From: Atrichornis clamosus
Lineage: Eukaryota; Chordata; Aves; Passeriformes; Menuridae
Direction of reading: 5' to 3'
Assembly: GCA_013400975.1 (NCBI GenBank)
Contig: WBMZ01011923.1
Span: forward strand, 124,001 to 188,000
DNA: 64,000 nucleotides
The notes under the pieces were generated by a model that ran no database searches, was not told the DNA's origin, and was given only the letters and a program-made list of their open reading frames with translations. Made by a program: the position numbers and the translations under genes. Every line of letters begins with the position of its first letter. Position 1 is the first letter of the stretch. Shown here one piece after another: positions 38,901 to 50,110 of the stretch.

Positions 38901-41900
38901 GGAGCTATCCATAGTGGTCCAGTCACGTCTTGTAAATCATCTTGATGTGTCTTTTTCCGTATTGTGTCCCAGTAAGTGAGCTCGATTGTTGCACTTTACA
39001 AGGCAACAGAAAGTGTCTTTGGTATCTCTATCTGTTTATAGGTTCATAGTGAAAACCCCATGCAGAGAAGCAGCAGTGATGACTAAAGAGAGTGTGGGAG
39101 TGACTTAGAAGAACAGACATTGAAAAGCAAAACAGGTGTAACTTAACTACAAAGGAATTTATAAGACGTAACTGTATTTAGAGCTTGAAAGTAACAGGAA
39201 GATGGATAATTGTTTAGGGTGATCTGATGGGGATTCAATTTCAGCGAAGGATCAAGTATCAGAATTCTTTGTGATAAGATTCTTCACTCTGAATAAACAG
39301 AACCTCTATAACTTTCTCTGTACAGAGCAGAAAGTAGTCTTAATCTATGAAACAATACTGCATAACACAAGAGATGCATTTAATCCTTTTAAGATAGATA
39401 CTGGTTTTGAAATTGAGTTACGAAGCAACTTCAGTTTCTAGAGGTCCAAGCTGCAAAGGACAGCTCTTGAGCACTACAAGGGTTCTTATTGTGGCTAGTT
39501 ATTTTCATAAGAATCAGGAGTTAAACAACAAACTCTTACTGAAACACAGTACTGAACTTGGAAAATTTTAAGCAGTTTTGTTTGTACTAGCATGAAGGTT
39601 GATGGAAACTTGGAACAACTTACCTTCAGTTACCTGAAGCAACACCTGTGAAGCAACACAGTATGAAAGGAAAACAGTGCATTAAAAATGTGGTGTTCTT
39701 GAGACCATCAGCATTACTGTAGTGGGATAATCTCTTCATGGAGAGCTGTGAGACAGCAAAAGTCAGTCCACAAGAAAATGTGCAACACGGTTTAGAGACA
39801 GTCTGCAGTTACAGAGATCAAACCTTGAAAAGCCAAGGATCACATAACATGTCTGCATTGTGTATTCATTCTCTTCATCTGGAAGAAGGAAAAGTTTAAT
39901 AACTGAAAGCTAGACTTGGGAATCCAATCCATCCAGATACTACAGAGAGAGAAGACTGTGGAATATCAATGCACTTTGAAATCATTATCCTGGTAGACCC
40001 TGGTGTATTTGTGATGATTTGCAAGTAACCTGACAGTGCATGAAATAATTGTCTTTGTAGATATGAAACAACATTGACATCGACTTTGAAATTTAAATGA
40101 AAGAAACAAAGTAGAGTTCTTTTAGATGCATAACCGTGGTGCATTGACTTACTTTTTCTTTATAATAGGTTAATTACTTGAACAGGTATTAGTTAAATAG
40201 GTTTCTGGTTTATTATAAAACAGAAACAACCATGTAAGGATCCATGTTCTTGAACAGTCACAATATATTGCTTCCCACCCTGATATAAATCCAACCTGAA
40301 TCAAAGAGATTTAATTGTTTGGGAGTAAATAATTGTTATTCAGGAAATGCTTTGTTTGGCCTGTCCTGTTGCCACTGTGAAATGCAGAGCACAAAGCAAA
40401 TAGCACTATAGTCTCATTTGTTTGTGTGCTGTGCGTGGTACATACAGCAAATGCACAAGCAGCAGCTTTGGTGCAGTTAGGAAGCTGCCCTGGTGTCCAG
40501 TGTCTCTAATGCAACTTTTTCGCCACAAATGGTTGTATTTGAGCAGAAACTTTCACTGTACAGTTCTGTCCTTTTCAGCATCTCAGGTTTGTTGTTGTGT
40601 GGCATCTGCAGATAAGTAGGGAGTTATTCAATATTAATAGGTTTATCAGTGTGTTTATTAAAGACAGTTCCCTAGTATATGATAAAATCTTTATTTGAAG
40701 CTATGAAAAACTGATAGAATTTGACGATCCGGCATTTGGTACAAAAACATTTTACATTTTCAACAAAGACCATTGCTGCCCTAATTACAAACTGTTACAC
40801 TCTAAATAGTGGAATTTAATCTTGTCTAGTCTCAAAATCAGCATTTGCTTTATCAGTCTTACGAGGTGGTGTTTGTTGGGAGGGCATTCAATTTCATGCC
40901 ATTTTAAGCAATTTCACTGGCAAAGCACATTGATTGACAATGTATTTAGATGGAAACTGGAAATTCTCAGTAAAAATTTCTTAAGATCTCATTTGAATTA
41001 GCATATAGTTCTCTGTGGGACATGAGTCTGTGTGTAATCCAACACCTTTCTGTAGCAGCATCCTTCAACAGTCTCCTCCAGATTTCTTTGTGGAAGAATA
41101 TTGGGTTTAGTTTTACATTCAGCACCCAAGTTCCCCATTCAATAATGGAAGTAAACTCATAGTGTAAAATACACAGAATTGAGAATGTCCAGGCAAACCC
41201 ATCTGCCAGGTGGGCTCTAGGTGTCAGCCAGAGCTAATGAGCAATGCATTGTGTTGTGAGTGGCTTAAAAGTTATTTTTTCCATAAGTCAACACAACAAT
41301 GCCACAGTTGGTGTCATTTTTGGTGGTGGGGGAGGACCAGTTGGATTGCTCTCTGTGGCTTTGCCAGGGTCAAGGTGTGTTCAGAATCCAAAGTGCACTC
41401 GGAAAAACATGTTTAGGTCCTGACAGCAGTATGTGTGTGAGCATGTGTGCAATGAAAAAACTGGTCTCTTCTGCTATAAAATGTGGTGGGTTCCCACTGG
41501 AGGAGTGTGCTCTGGTAGGAGGTTGAGTGGTACAGAGAGACTTTTCTCACATGATCCCAAACTTCCAGGTGATATGCACGCTTTCCTTTTGTTCTTAAAA
41601 CCACTCAACCACAGCTGTGGCCAGGTGCTGACAGCTGGTATTGTCCACAGTGCAGATGTGAGGAGTGCATGTGAGCTGTGGAGGAGGATTTGCTTACCAG
41701 GATTTCTTACTTTCCCTCCCTTCCTTTTTTTTTCTTTCCCCACCTGCAACACAAGGGAATAAATCAACAATAAGTGAGAAAATATTGCTTTGGGTTTATT
41801 GTTTAATTCCTTCAGTACCTGATTTCTGGAGAACATAGATTGAGTTTAAAGCAGTCTCTAAGCAACAATTTGGCTGTAATTCATGCTTCCTTTTCTTACC

Positions 41901-43530
41901 AAGACACAGGAAGCCCTCGGTCTTCACAGAGATGAGTCTTTCTGAGGTTGAAAATATATCCTCATTGCTCTTAACTGTGCTCGGGATGTTTTGTCACGCT
42001 GGACAACAGTCACGTCTTGGTAATGGCAACCTGACTTCCAGAAGTATCACATTTACCCAGAAGTCTGTCTTTTTCACCAGTTTTTTCAGAAGTTGTTAAC
42101 ATGAGGGCAGTATCCAGCTGCCACTGAGAATCTGGCTATTTCTTGTAAGTGCCTCCATGGGAAATAAAATATTTTCAAAATCTACCTCCAGTCTGTGCTT
42201 GATGAGCAGGCTGAACATACAACTCCAGGTTGCTGTTCAGGCATCTCATTCTGTGTCTTACTGCAGAAATCAATGAAATCAGGCGAGGTAGGAATGCAGC
42301 TGGTAATTTGTGCTAGCCAGTCTTTTTAGCTCGCTGGACTTGATGAAAGCACTATCTCAATTTGGTAATATGAACAGTTAAGCCTAGTTTCATTACTGCT
42401 TGCACAGACTTCTGTGTGAAAGAGGTCAGAAAAAAGCTGGAATTGTAACTACAAACCAGAAAAGGAAAGGAAGTCAGAGCAGGAAATGGGCATGTCGTGT
42501 CCCATAATTTGCCAGCACTTCTTAGTCCTCCATTGTTGTAAACTTCATATTCTATTTCTGTTTATCCATCCTTTTCTCCAAGGCTGCAAACTCAGAATAG
42601 CTTTGCTTGTGCTATCCCCATCTGTCCCAGCTGTGTGCTATTTCAGAGGGGATGATGCCATTTGCAGCATGCTGCCATACTATGTAACTTCTGCAAATAT
42701 CCACCAAAGCCTGTGGGGGCAACACCAGAATTTACTACCCTGGTGTCCTCACTCAGCTCTCCAGGAGTTGAAGGTTAATGCACTAATTTATGGTATCAGT
42801 CTACCTTCTGCTGTGGTACTGTTTCAAAGTGCCTTCTGCATTTCAGGAAGTGTCTTGAGTTCAGTACATTTAAATCACTTTTATATGATTTTAAGTTCAG
42901 TAAGGTAAATTTGTTGCCAGTATAAAATGTCTTCAAGTATTTGGGGAAGAAGTGTTGATTTGAGCTGGTGTTCATTATGGGAAGACTAATGGGGCCACTG
43001 ATCCCATTAATTTTTTATTGACCCTTAACTCCCTATAATGGGTCAGGCATCCTACTTTAGCTTCAGGACAAGTTTACCCAGTGAACAAATTCTCATCCTG
43101 ATGTATAATATCTTTCTTTAGAAAAGTTCCATTCATCTTTAGTGTCTGATTCTAATAATCTCTACTTTATATCCAGTCCTACATATGTGTAAGTTGTGTA
43201 ACATGCCTCTACAGCTCAACTTGGGCAGGATCCCATAGCACATCCCGGGGCATAGGTACATGCCCAATACTGTAATACAATTGTCAAGAGATCTGTGTTT
43301 GTGGAGTCATAGATAATATCTTTTTCCAACTTAATTCATCTTGGGTTGTAGCTTTCCTAGTTCATCATATAGAGACATATATGAAATGTTCTGCAGAGTA
43401 CCTCAAAACAGCCCAGCCTGTCTCTGGAAGGACAGACCTAGGGGAAGTTACCATTTCCCTAAAAATGCTTGTGTTGTGGAGGCGCCAAAATGCAAAGTCA
43501 GTCAGTAACATGCATGGAGATTCAACTTGT
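32951..43530. other. Non-coding stretch, no gene recognised
   Basis: No recognisable protein or transposon body between the two CR1 copies. It holds T-rich runs (about 35683-35699 and 35848-35859), a small duplicated word (CTGCTAGTTCTCTACTAG around 36530-36546) and the minus-strand microexon candidate 39624-39645. The 36663-37319 frames on both strands lie in a slightly GC-richer patch and show no domain. Confidence 0.6.
39624..39645 (-). other. Microexon candidate, 22 bases
   Basis: On the minus strand, a good pyrimidine tract and acceptor (TGTGTTGCTTCACAG) are followed by 22 bases and a perfect donor (CTGAAG/GTAAGT). Inside lies a second near-donor, CTTCAG/GTAACT, so the segment could be spliced at two places. 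Only one frame is open (VLLQVTE). The length is not a multiple of three. No neighbouring exon was identified. Confidence 0.25.
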
Positions 43531-43544
43531 TTGCACCACTCGGT

Positions 43545-43777
43545 GGAAAAGGAATTGGCTGGATGGACACACTCAAAGAGTTACTGTCAACAGCTCGATG
43601 TCCAAGTGGAGACCAGTGATGAGTGGTGTTCCTCAGGGGTTGGCACTGGGACCGGTGCTGTTGAACACCTTTGTCAGTGACATGGACAGTGGGACTGAGC
43701 ACCCTCAGCAAGGCTGGTGCCAACACCAAGTGTGTGGTGTGGTCAACACACTGGAGGGAAGGGATGACATCCACAGG
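43545..43777 (+). pseudogene. CR1 reverse-transcriptase fragment
   Basis: The plus-strand frame reads WLDGHTQRVTVNSS, then SGVPQGLALGPVLLNTF, a good match to reverse-transcriptase block SGVPQGSxLGP. The next block, where the FADD catalytic motif should be, is frame-shifted and altered (sequence around 43710-43735 reads AGANTK in another frame), so the enzyme is dead. It is cut by the run of N at 43778. Confidence 0.88.
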
Positions 43778-43861
43778 NNNNNNNNNNNNNNNNNNNNNNN
43801 NNNNNNNNNNNNNNNNNNNNNNNNNNNNNNNNNNNNNNNNNNNNNNNNNNNNNNNNNNNNN
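43778..43861. other. Assembly gap (84 N)
   Basis: Eighty-four unknown bases inside the CR1 copy. From the CR1 sequence on either side, about 60 bases would be expected between the flanks, so the gap may hold a small insertion or its size may only be an estimate. Frames shown across it are meaningless. Confidence 0.97.
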
Positions 43862-46800
43862 AGTGCAAGGTATCTGGGTCAGGGCAATCCCATGTACAAA
43901 CAGAGATTGGGCAAAGAATGGATTGAGAGCAGCCCTGAGGAGAATGACAGGGAGTGGTTGGTGGCTGAGAAGCTCAACATGACCTGATAATGTGCTCCTG
44001 CAGCCCAGAAAGCCAAATGTGTCCTGGGCTGCACCAGAAGAAATGTGGGCAGCAGATACTCCATTTTCATGAGACCCCAATCTGAAGTATTGAGTCCAGC
44101 TCTGAGGTCTCCAATATAAGAAGGACGTGGACTTGTTGGATTGAGTCCAGAGGAGAGCGAGGAAGATGATCAGAGGGCTGGAGCACCTCTCTGAAGACAG
44201 GCTGAAAGAGCTGGGGCTGTTCAGCCTGGAGAAGAGAAGGCTTCAGGGAGATTTTATTGCAGCCTTCCAGCACCTCAAAGGGGCTGCATACAAACTGGAG
44301 AGGGACTTCTGATGAGGGCACACAGTGACAGGACAAGGGGGAATGGCTTAAAACTGAAAGAGAGTAGGTTTAGATTAGATGTTAGGAAGAAACTGGAACA
44401 GGTTGCTCAGAGAAGTTGTGGATGCCCCATCACTGGAAGTGTTCAAGGCAAGACTGGGTGGGGCTTTGAGCAACCTGGTCTAGTAGAAGGTGTCCCTGCC
44501 CAGGGGGTTCAGATCTAGATACTCTTTAAAGTCCCTTCCAACCCAAACCATTCTACGATTCTGTGATTCTATAGGTATTATCATAATAATAGAATTGCTT
44601 GGTTTTCAGTAATGCCTTTTTTCACTTTTTTGCTTTCTCTGTCCTCCTGAAACAAAGAGAGCCTGCATGCCTTCCCTTATGAGAGAAGTCAGGAAGGACC
44701 TCTTCTGACAACTGAGAAGAACGGTGGATGCTGCAACAGTGCTGTGTGAGTCAGGGTGACTTTTTGTCAGGTGTCCGTTGTCTCTGACACCTGCTGCATT
44801 GCAAGCGGCTTTTCAGTCTGGCCTCCCTGGTTGTCAGCCTGGCAGCCAGCGCTCTACTGAAGAAGTGCTTCTCTGTGTCTGGCTATAGCATTCCCAACCC
44901 AGGATGCAGTGTTTTGTCTCCACCACATCGGAGACACTAACAAAATTTGGAGGGAAGGAAGGAGTGAGTGAAGTTTCTTCTTAAAGCTTTATGACAATTT
45001 GACATTAATCTCCAGAAAAACTTGCCTTTCTTTGAAAATTTGTGAGTCTTCAGGAACCAGTCAGTGTAAGGCAGTGAGCTGGTCCAGGGTGGGAACTTGA
45101 ACGGTCTCCTCTCCTGCTTCTCTGAAAGCACAGTAGGTTTCCTGTACCATCCTGCCTAGGGCTGAGGTGCAGTCCTACAAATGCACGTTCAATATGACAA
45201 CCAAGCTACTGCATACCACCTCACCTCCCTGGTTTGTAAATGAAAGCAAAGGGTGCCTTCGTTCACATTTCCCCGTGTATTTGGAACCCCCTTAACAGGC
45301 ATTCTGTGCATACCATCTGTGCACCCTACGAGTGTGCTGTGTCCCCCGATGCTCTCTCATCTGCACGGCCTGAAGGCAGGCAGCACAGTGCTTGTGTTCA
45401 ACAGCTCATGCTGGCTTCTGTGCTCGGTGGTTTGTTCAATTGCTGCTGTCCTGTCACGCAAGGTGCCTTCTGCCTTGACTTTCTTCTTATCAGACTGGAA
45501 TGTTACCTGCTGAGGGGAACATGACCATCCTCATCTGGCTGTTGGGTCTGGTCTTTTGCAGTGCTGTTATACTTCTAATGGCCCAGAATTTCTTATACAT
45601 TCTTTTTCTAATAAATTGGTCTTGTTAGTTCATGTTTTCTAGTCGACCTTTTTTATTAAGGAATGTTACTTATATACAAACATACAGTAAAAATGTAAGA
45701 AATATGTACCTTGCTGAAAGCATACTGACTGCAGCCTAAAAGGCTTTTTTTAAGCCTCTATTTTAGTTTCTGAATGCTTTTTATCTCTTGAACTACAGAG
45801 AACAACTTCCTCCACTTTGAGGAAGTTCTGTAATTTAACTTCTCGTTTTCAACGTCCTCCTGTGTCTTTTATCTCATGTCTCAGAATTTTAAAGAATTTC
45901 ATTAGCCACTTTAAGGATATTGCTTTAGCTCGAATCTGCTTTACTCTCTAAAGCCTTTTGAAAAATCTTTTAAAGCCTAGTATTTTTTTATCATGTCTCT
46001 TATAAGGGCTGTATTTCACACTTGAACCAAAACTACTAGTCTTGCTTAAGTCTACATCTTCCCTATAACGCTTGGAATTAAAAGCATTTGCAGGGTTTCC
46101 AGGTTCCAACCAGGTCTCATTTCTGAGGACCTTCCCAGCTCCTTCACTCCTAGCCGTAGGTCTGGACCTTCCTCTCTCACCCATGTTCTCCAGGGAGCTC
46201 TTGCTGTGCACCCCATGCCATTATCTCTTTGGAGTCTGAGCAAAAAGGAGAAGATGGTCCAAGCTGGGGTCTTGTTCTTCACGTTGTCTGAGTTTGTTCT
46301 GCGTCTTCACTAGGATCTCTACCTCCAAAGCATGTGCAGTTACAGGACCAAATTTCCAGGTGTCTTTATTCTAAATTTATGATCTTGTATTCCTGTGTAA
46401 CCTCTTGGAACAGCTCATCTTCTCCAGAAGTTCTGCTTTTACCAATACTGCTTGGCTGCAGATTAATAATGATCTTCTAGTCATCATGCTTCTTATTAAA
46501 TATTTATATTGTGGTAGCACATAAAGGCTGTAATTGGGGTCTAATTGTGCTGATTTATTCAGACCAGTTCCGAGACCTTTGGTGCTACTAACTCTGCAGC
46601 GTGCAACCCTCCTATGTGTCCTTGTCCTTCACTGTCATTTTCCTTGGTCAGGTCAGCACATGAAACAGATCCCTGATTCCCTGGTGTGGGAACTGAACAG
46701 CCAAAAACTGCAGTGTGCTGACAGCTCTTTGCACTTGTTCTCTCTTCATTCTTCCTTTGATTTATTCTTGGAGTTTTCTAAAAGAAGGGGACAGGGCAGC

Positions 46801-49118
46801 CTGTCTTCCGAATTCCCCTGCAAATTTTTGCCTTCGTCAGTGTGTCTTTTCTATGTCTGTTGATTGTAAAGATCATGAGGCAGCCCAGGTGAGCAACTGC
46901 CTTCTTCCCTCACACACATAATGCAAATTGCTTCTCAGCTCAAACTACATAGCTCAGCTGCTGCCTGTGCCTTATACATGTTGAAGAATCTTAATATCTT
47001 TCCTATTTCTTAAAAATTAATCTCCTTTAATCCTGGCAGCACTGTAAGGTTCCAAGATGTTTTACATTATGTGCAGGTAGGATTATGGTTTATTCGTTAG
47101 TAGAAGGGAAAGATTGATTTATTCTTCTTTCATTACATCCCTGGTAGTTTTTTCTTTGCTGAAATCCTAGTTGGTGCTTTTTTTTCTCTACTCAGCCTGA
47201 CTCTGCCTGAAGGTGAAGGTATAACACTCAATACAGAAAGTAAATGCCACAAGTCCCATTGAAAGCAGCAAACTATCATTACTGTTTCTGTGACAGACGT
47301 GTAGTATTCTGAATCAAGCTGTGCAAGGTCATCTGCCCTTACACCATCCACTCTCCTGTTAGCCACTGTGTTATCATCTCCAGTTTTCATTGTTAGAATG
47401 GTTTCTCTGGTCTGGAAGGAAGAGAATTTTGGATCCAGAGCAAGACATAAGCTTGTCAATAAAGATTCCGTTCCTGCTTTAGAATTTCCTTAAACTCATA
47501 AGGTCCAGTTGTCAACACAAATCCATCATATCTTAGGCAGCAAATCACTCTAAGGCAAAGCAAAAGAAATTCTCAGCTTGAAGTGCCCCCAAACCCTTCT
47601 TACAGCGATAGGGGCACTGCAAGATGTGCTTCGCCTTGTCTCTCTGGGTGATTGAAAATGGAGCTTTGTTGACAACCCATAGACCAATTGTTTATTTTAA
47701 GAAAGTAGAACAGAATACATTGGTGTGTTACAGAGCAAAGTCATCTAGCAGAAGTAATGAAGGCAATTCTAAAATAACATAGTTTTCTTAACTTCAGGGG
47801 GTTTTTTTCTTCTTTTTCTTTTGTTTTCATAATAGCTGGAAGTCTTTATTAGAACTGTGCTGAAGGTTGGAATCTTTTGTTCATGTCCTCATGTCTTGTA
47901 AGCACTAGACAGCACAAAAGACAAGCGAGCCTTGAAGTAGCAGGTCGTTATAGGTTCAATGATTTCTTTTGCACAAGTACATACTCTGTTGTACAACTCT
48001 ATTTCTGTATATCCAGGAGGCCTTTGTGGATAAAAATCCTTAATCTCCCAGTCACAACTCAGTTAAGTCCTGTTTGTAGAATATGATTGCTAAGATCTGA
48101 GATGGGACCAAGGGTTTTAAGAATTGCTTGGGTTCTGCCTAAATTATAAAGTGGATGTAAAGTATTGGTGTAAGGAGAACACAGAACAGAATTGGATGCT
48201 TCACAATTTGAAAAAGGCACAAATAGGAAGCCTGGTACAACACTGAAGATGTCCAGAATTTACATAATTAGTGTGGTGAGGAATTATGAACACTAGAAAA
48301 GAGGAAGCAGTACAAAAATAAACCTTTCAGCAGTTCAATCTGGAAAGTCTTCTGGCATGATTCAATGGCTGGTAATTAATAAACAAGGAACATCCATAGA
48401 AAGAAAGGAAATACGAAAAAAAATAAAACCACAAAAAGCAACAGCAAACAAACAGTGAATGAATTCAATAAATTATGAAAATTATATGGCCATGCAGAAG
48501 AGCATGGTGACAGACCCAGATGCCGGGGATGAGGATTCTCCATCTAGAGGAGAACTCTCCGACGTAACCAATAACAGTGTGAAGATGGGATATACTAAGC
48601 TTAGAGCTGGTTAGAGATGGTCACAGAGGTCTCAGCAATTCTGAGTACGGCTTTATGCAGCGTGTGAAGTTCACAAAACCAGTCTGTGTAACACAGAAGC
48701 ATCTGCAGAATGATGTGGACGTTGTGTCTGAGCAGGAGTATTTGTGGCCTGTGTGCTGGATGCCTACAAATAGGTCTGTGAGATGCTGTGGGTGACCAGA
48801 ATGTTGTAAAACTCGGTTTCTGGTGTCCTGGTTTTAGCCTGACTCTGCTAGGATGCCCCACAAAGTCACTACTGGCACCAATGCCAGCCCAGCATTGGCG
48901 TTTACAAGGAATAGAGGCCAGTTACCTAAGTTGTAGCCACAAATATGAAAGATGGGGATCTCAGGCTCATAAGGGAAACTGGAGGAACATTCTTTTCCTT
49001 TCTGAAGAATTCCCATCAGTCAGGTATGAGGTAATTTTCTGTTCTGGCCATTATCAGGTTCGTGCCCTCCATACCTTACTCCTAAAGATTTTCACGCCAG
49101 CACTGTAAAGTTAAATAG

Positions 49119-49150
49119 TTCTGCTTTGTAACTGTTCTGCTTCGTAACTG
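49119..49150. repeat. Tandem duplication of a 16-bp unit
   Basis: TTCTGCTTTGTAACTG is followed immediately by TTCTGCTTCGTAACTG; the copies differ by one base. Probably a recent local duplication. Confidence 0.9.
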
Positions 49151-49639
49151 TGAACATGGGCACTGTTCATCAAAACATGCTAAAATGCACAGAGTGCTTC
49201 TTCTGCCAATGGGTTTTATCCTTGTTATGCAGGAATTGAAGACTGGATTGATCATTTGGTCCTCCATGTGGCTCTGGTGAGACTGCCAAGAGTGAGGCAG
49301 CCTATTAGCATCCACAGTATTTAGGTTTTTATTGTGAAGAGTTTTGCCTGACTAGGAACTGGTGTGAATAAATCAAATTCCAGCTAAAACAATGAAGTTT
49401 TATATCTTCCTTCTGATTCCTGAGCCATTCAGTTTCCCTTTTACAAATCATTTCAGATAAAGAATGTGTGAAGTTAGAAATGTACCGTGAGCTAAAGGGA
49501 CCCAAGCAACAGGGGTGAGACAGTCATGCTACTGTGAACAGGCTGAATAGAAAGTGTGGCTTCTCACTATCCCCCAGTCTTTTGTAGCCTGCCACCTTCT
49601 CTCCCCTGTGTACAGTATCTGCCGTCTGTGTGAGTGTAA

Positions 49640-50110
49640 TTTAGTGCTAATTAAGAAGTGAGTGGGAGCCATAAGCTCATTTCATTTAGAACCTGGAAAT
49701 GGCCTCCTGGGAGCCCAGAGAGGGTACCGTCTGCTTTCTCGCCACAAAAGCTTCTCCACCTCACTGCCATAATTCCAACCACCAAGCTCCAGATCTCAAA
49801 ATTCAATGCCAGCTCAGATTTACGGGGCATTAAGCGACTGAATTAAATCCTCAGCATTCACTCGGCGTCAGCCTGACTGAGTAAAGGATTTCATGGGCTG
49901 GGGTGCTCTACAAGGCCATAATTTATAACATTATGCAGAAGCTGCTCCTCTGAGCTTTATTTTGGCTTGCCGCAATTTCTTTTTATTAAGGCCCCAATAG
50001 TATTCGTTGTTTTTCTGTTTGCTTTGATGTGGGAGTTTTAGATTAAATCTAAATAAATAAATGAGGTTTAAAATTAAATTAGGTTTTATTTGCATGAGTT
50101 GGGGAGTGAA
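49640..50110. promoter_or_regulatory. Probable conserved non-coding element (enhancer-like)
   Basis: An even-textured, repeat-free tract with dense developmental-factor-like words: CTAATTAAG (homeobox core TAATTA at 49648-49653), CCATAATTTATAA (49916-49928, similar to posterior HOX/CDX sites) and a perfect POU octamer ATTTGCAT (50088-50095). It retains CpGs in a depleted background (TTACGGGGC, CACTCGGCGTC, TTGCCGC). This combination is typical of vertebrate developmental enhancers. Conservation itself could not be tested, and the target gene is unknown. Confidence 0.35.

Larger units (their letters stand above)
43531..44573 (+). mobile_element. CR1 LINE, 5'-truncated, plus strand, with assembly gap
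   Basis: The left end is clear from about 43531 (CACCACTCGGTGGAAAAGG). It runs through the reverse-transcriptase region, the gap, the polyprotein C-terminus (GGGCTGGAGCACCTCTCTGA, GAAGAGAAGGCTTCAGGGAG) and the 3' UTR. It ends with AAGTCCCTTCCAACCC and an octamer tail (ATTCTACGATTCTGTGATTC) at about 44573. Several small internal deletions are visible, one near 44050 where roughly 25-30 bases expected from other CR1 copies are missing. Its 3' terminus differs from that of the copy at 32079, so the two belong to different CR1 subfamilies. Confidence 0.93.

Noticed and set aside
41420..41455. TG-rich run
   Set aside because: Too short and broken to call a microsatellite or a Z-DNA element.
43502..44080. 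192-codon minus-strand frame
   Set aside because: It runs antisense to the CR1 copy and through the N gap.
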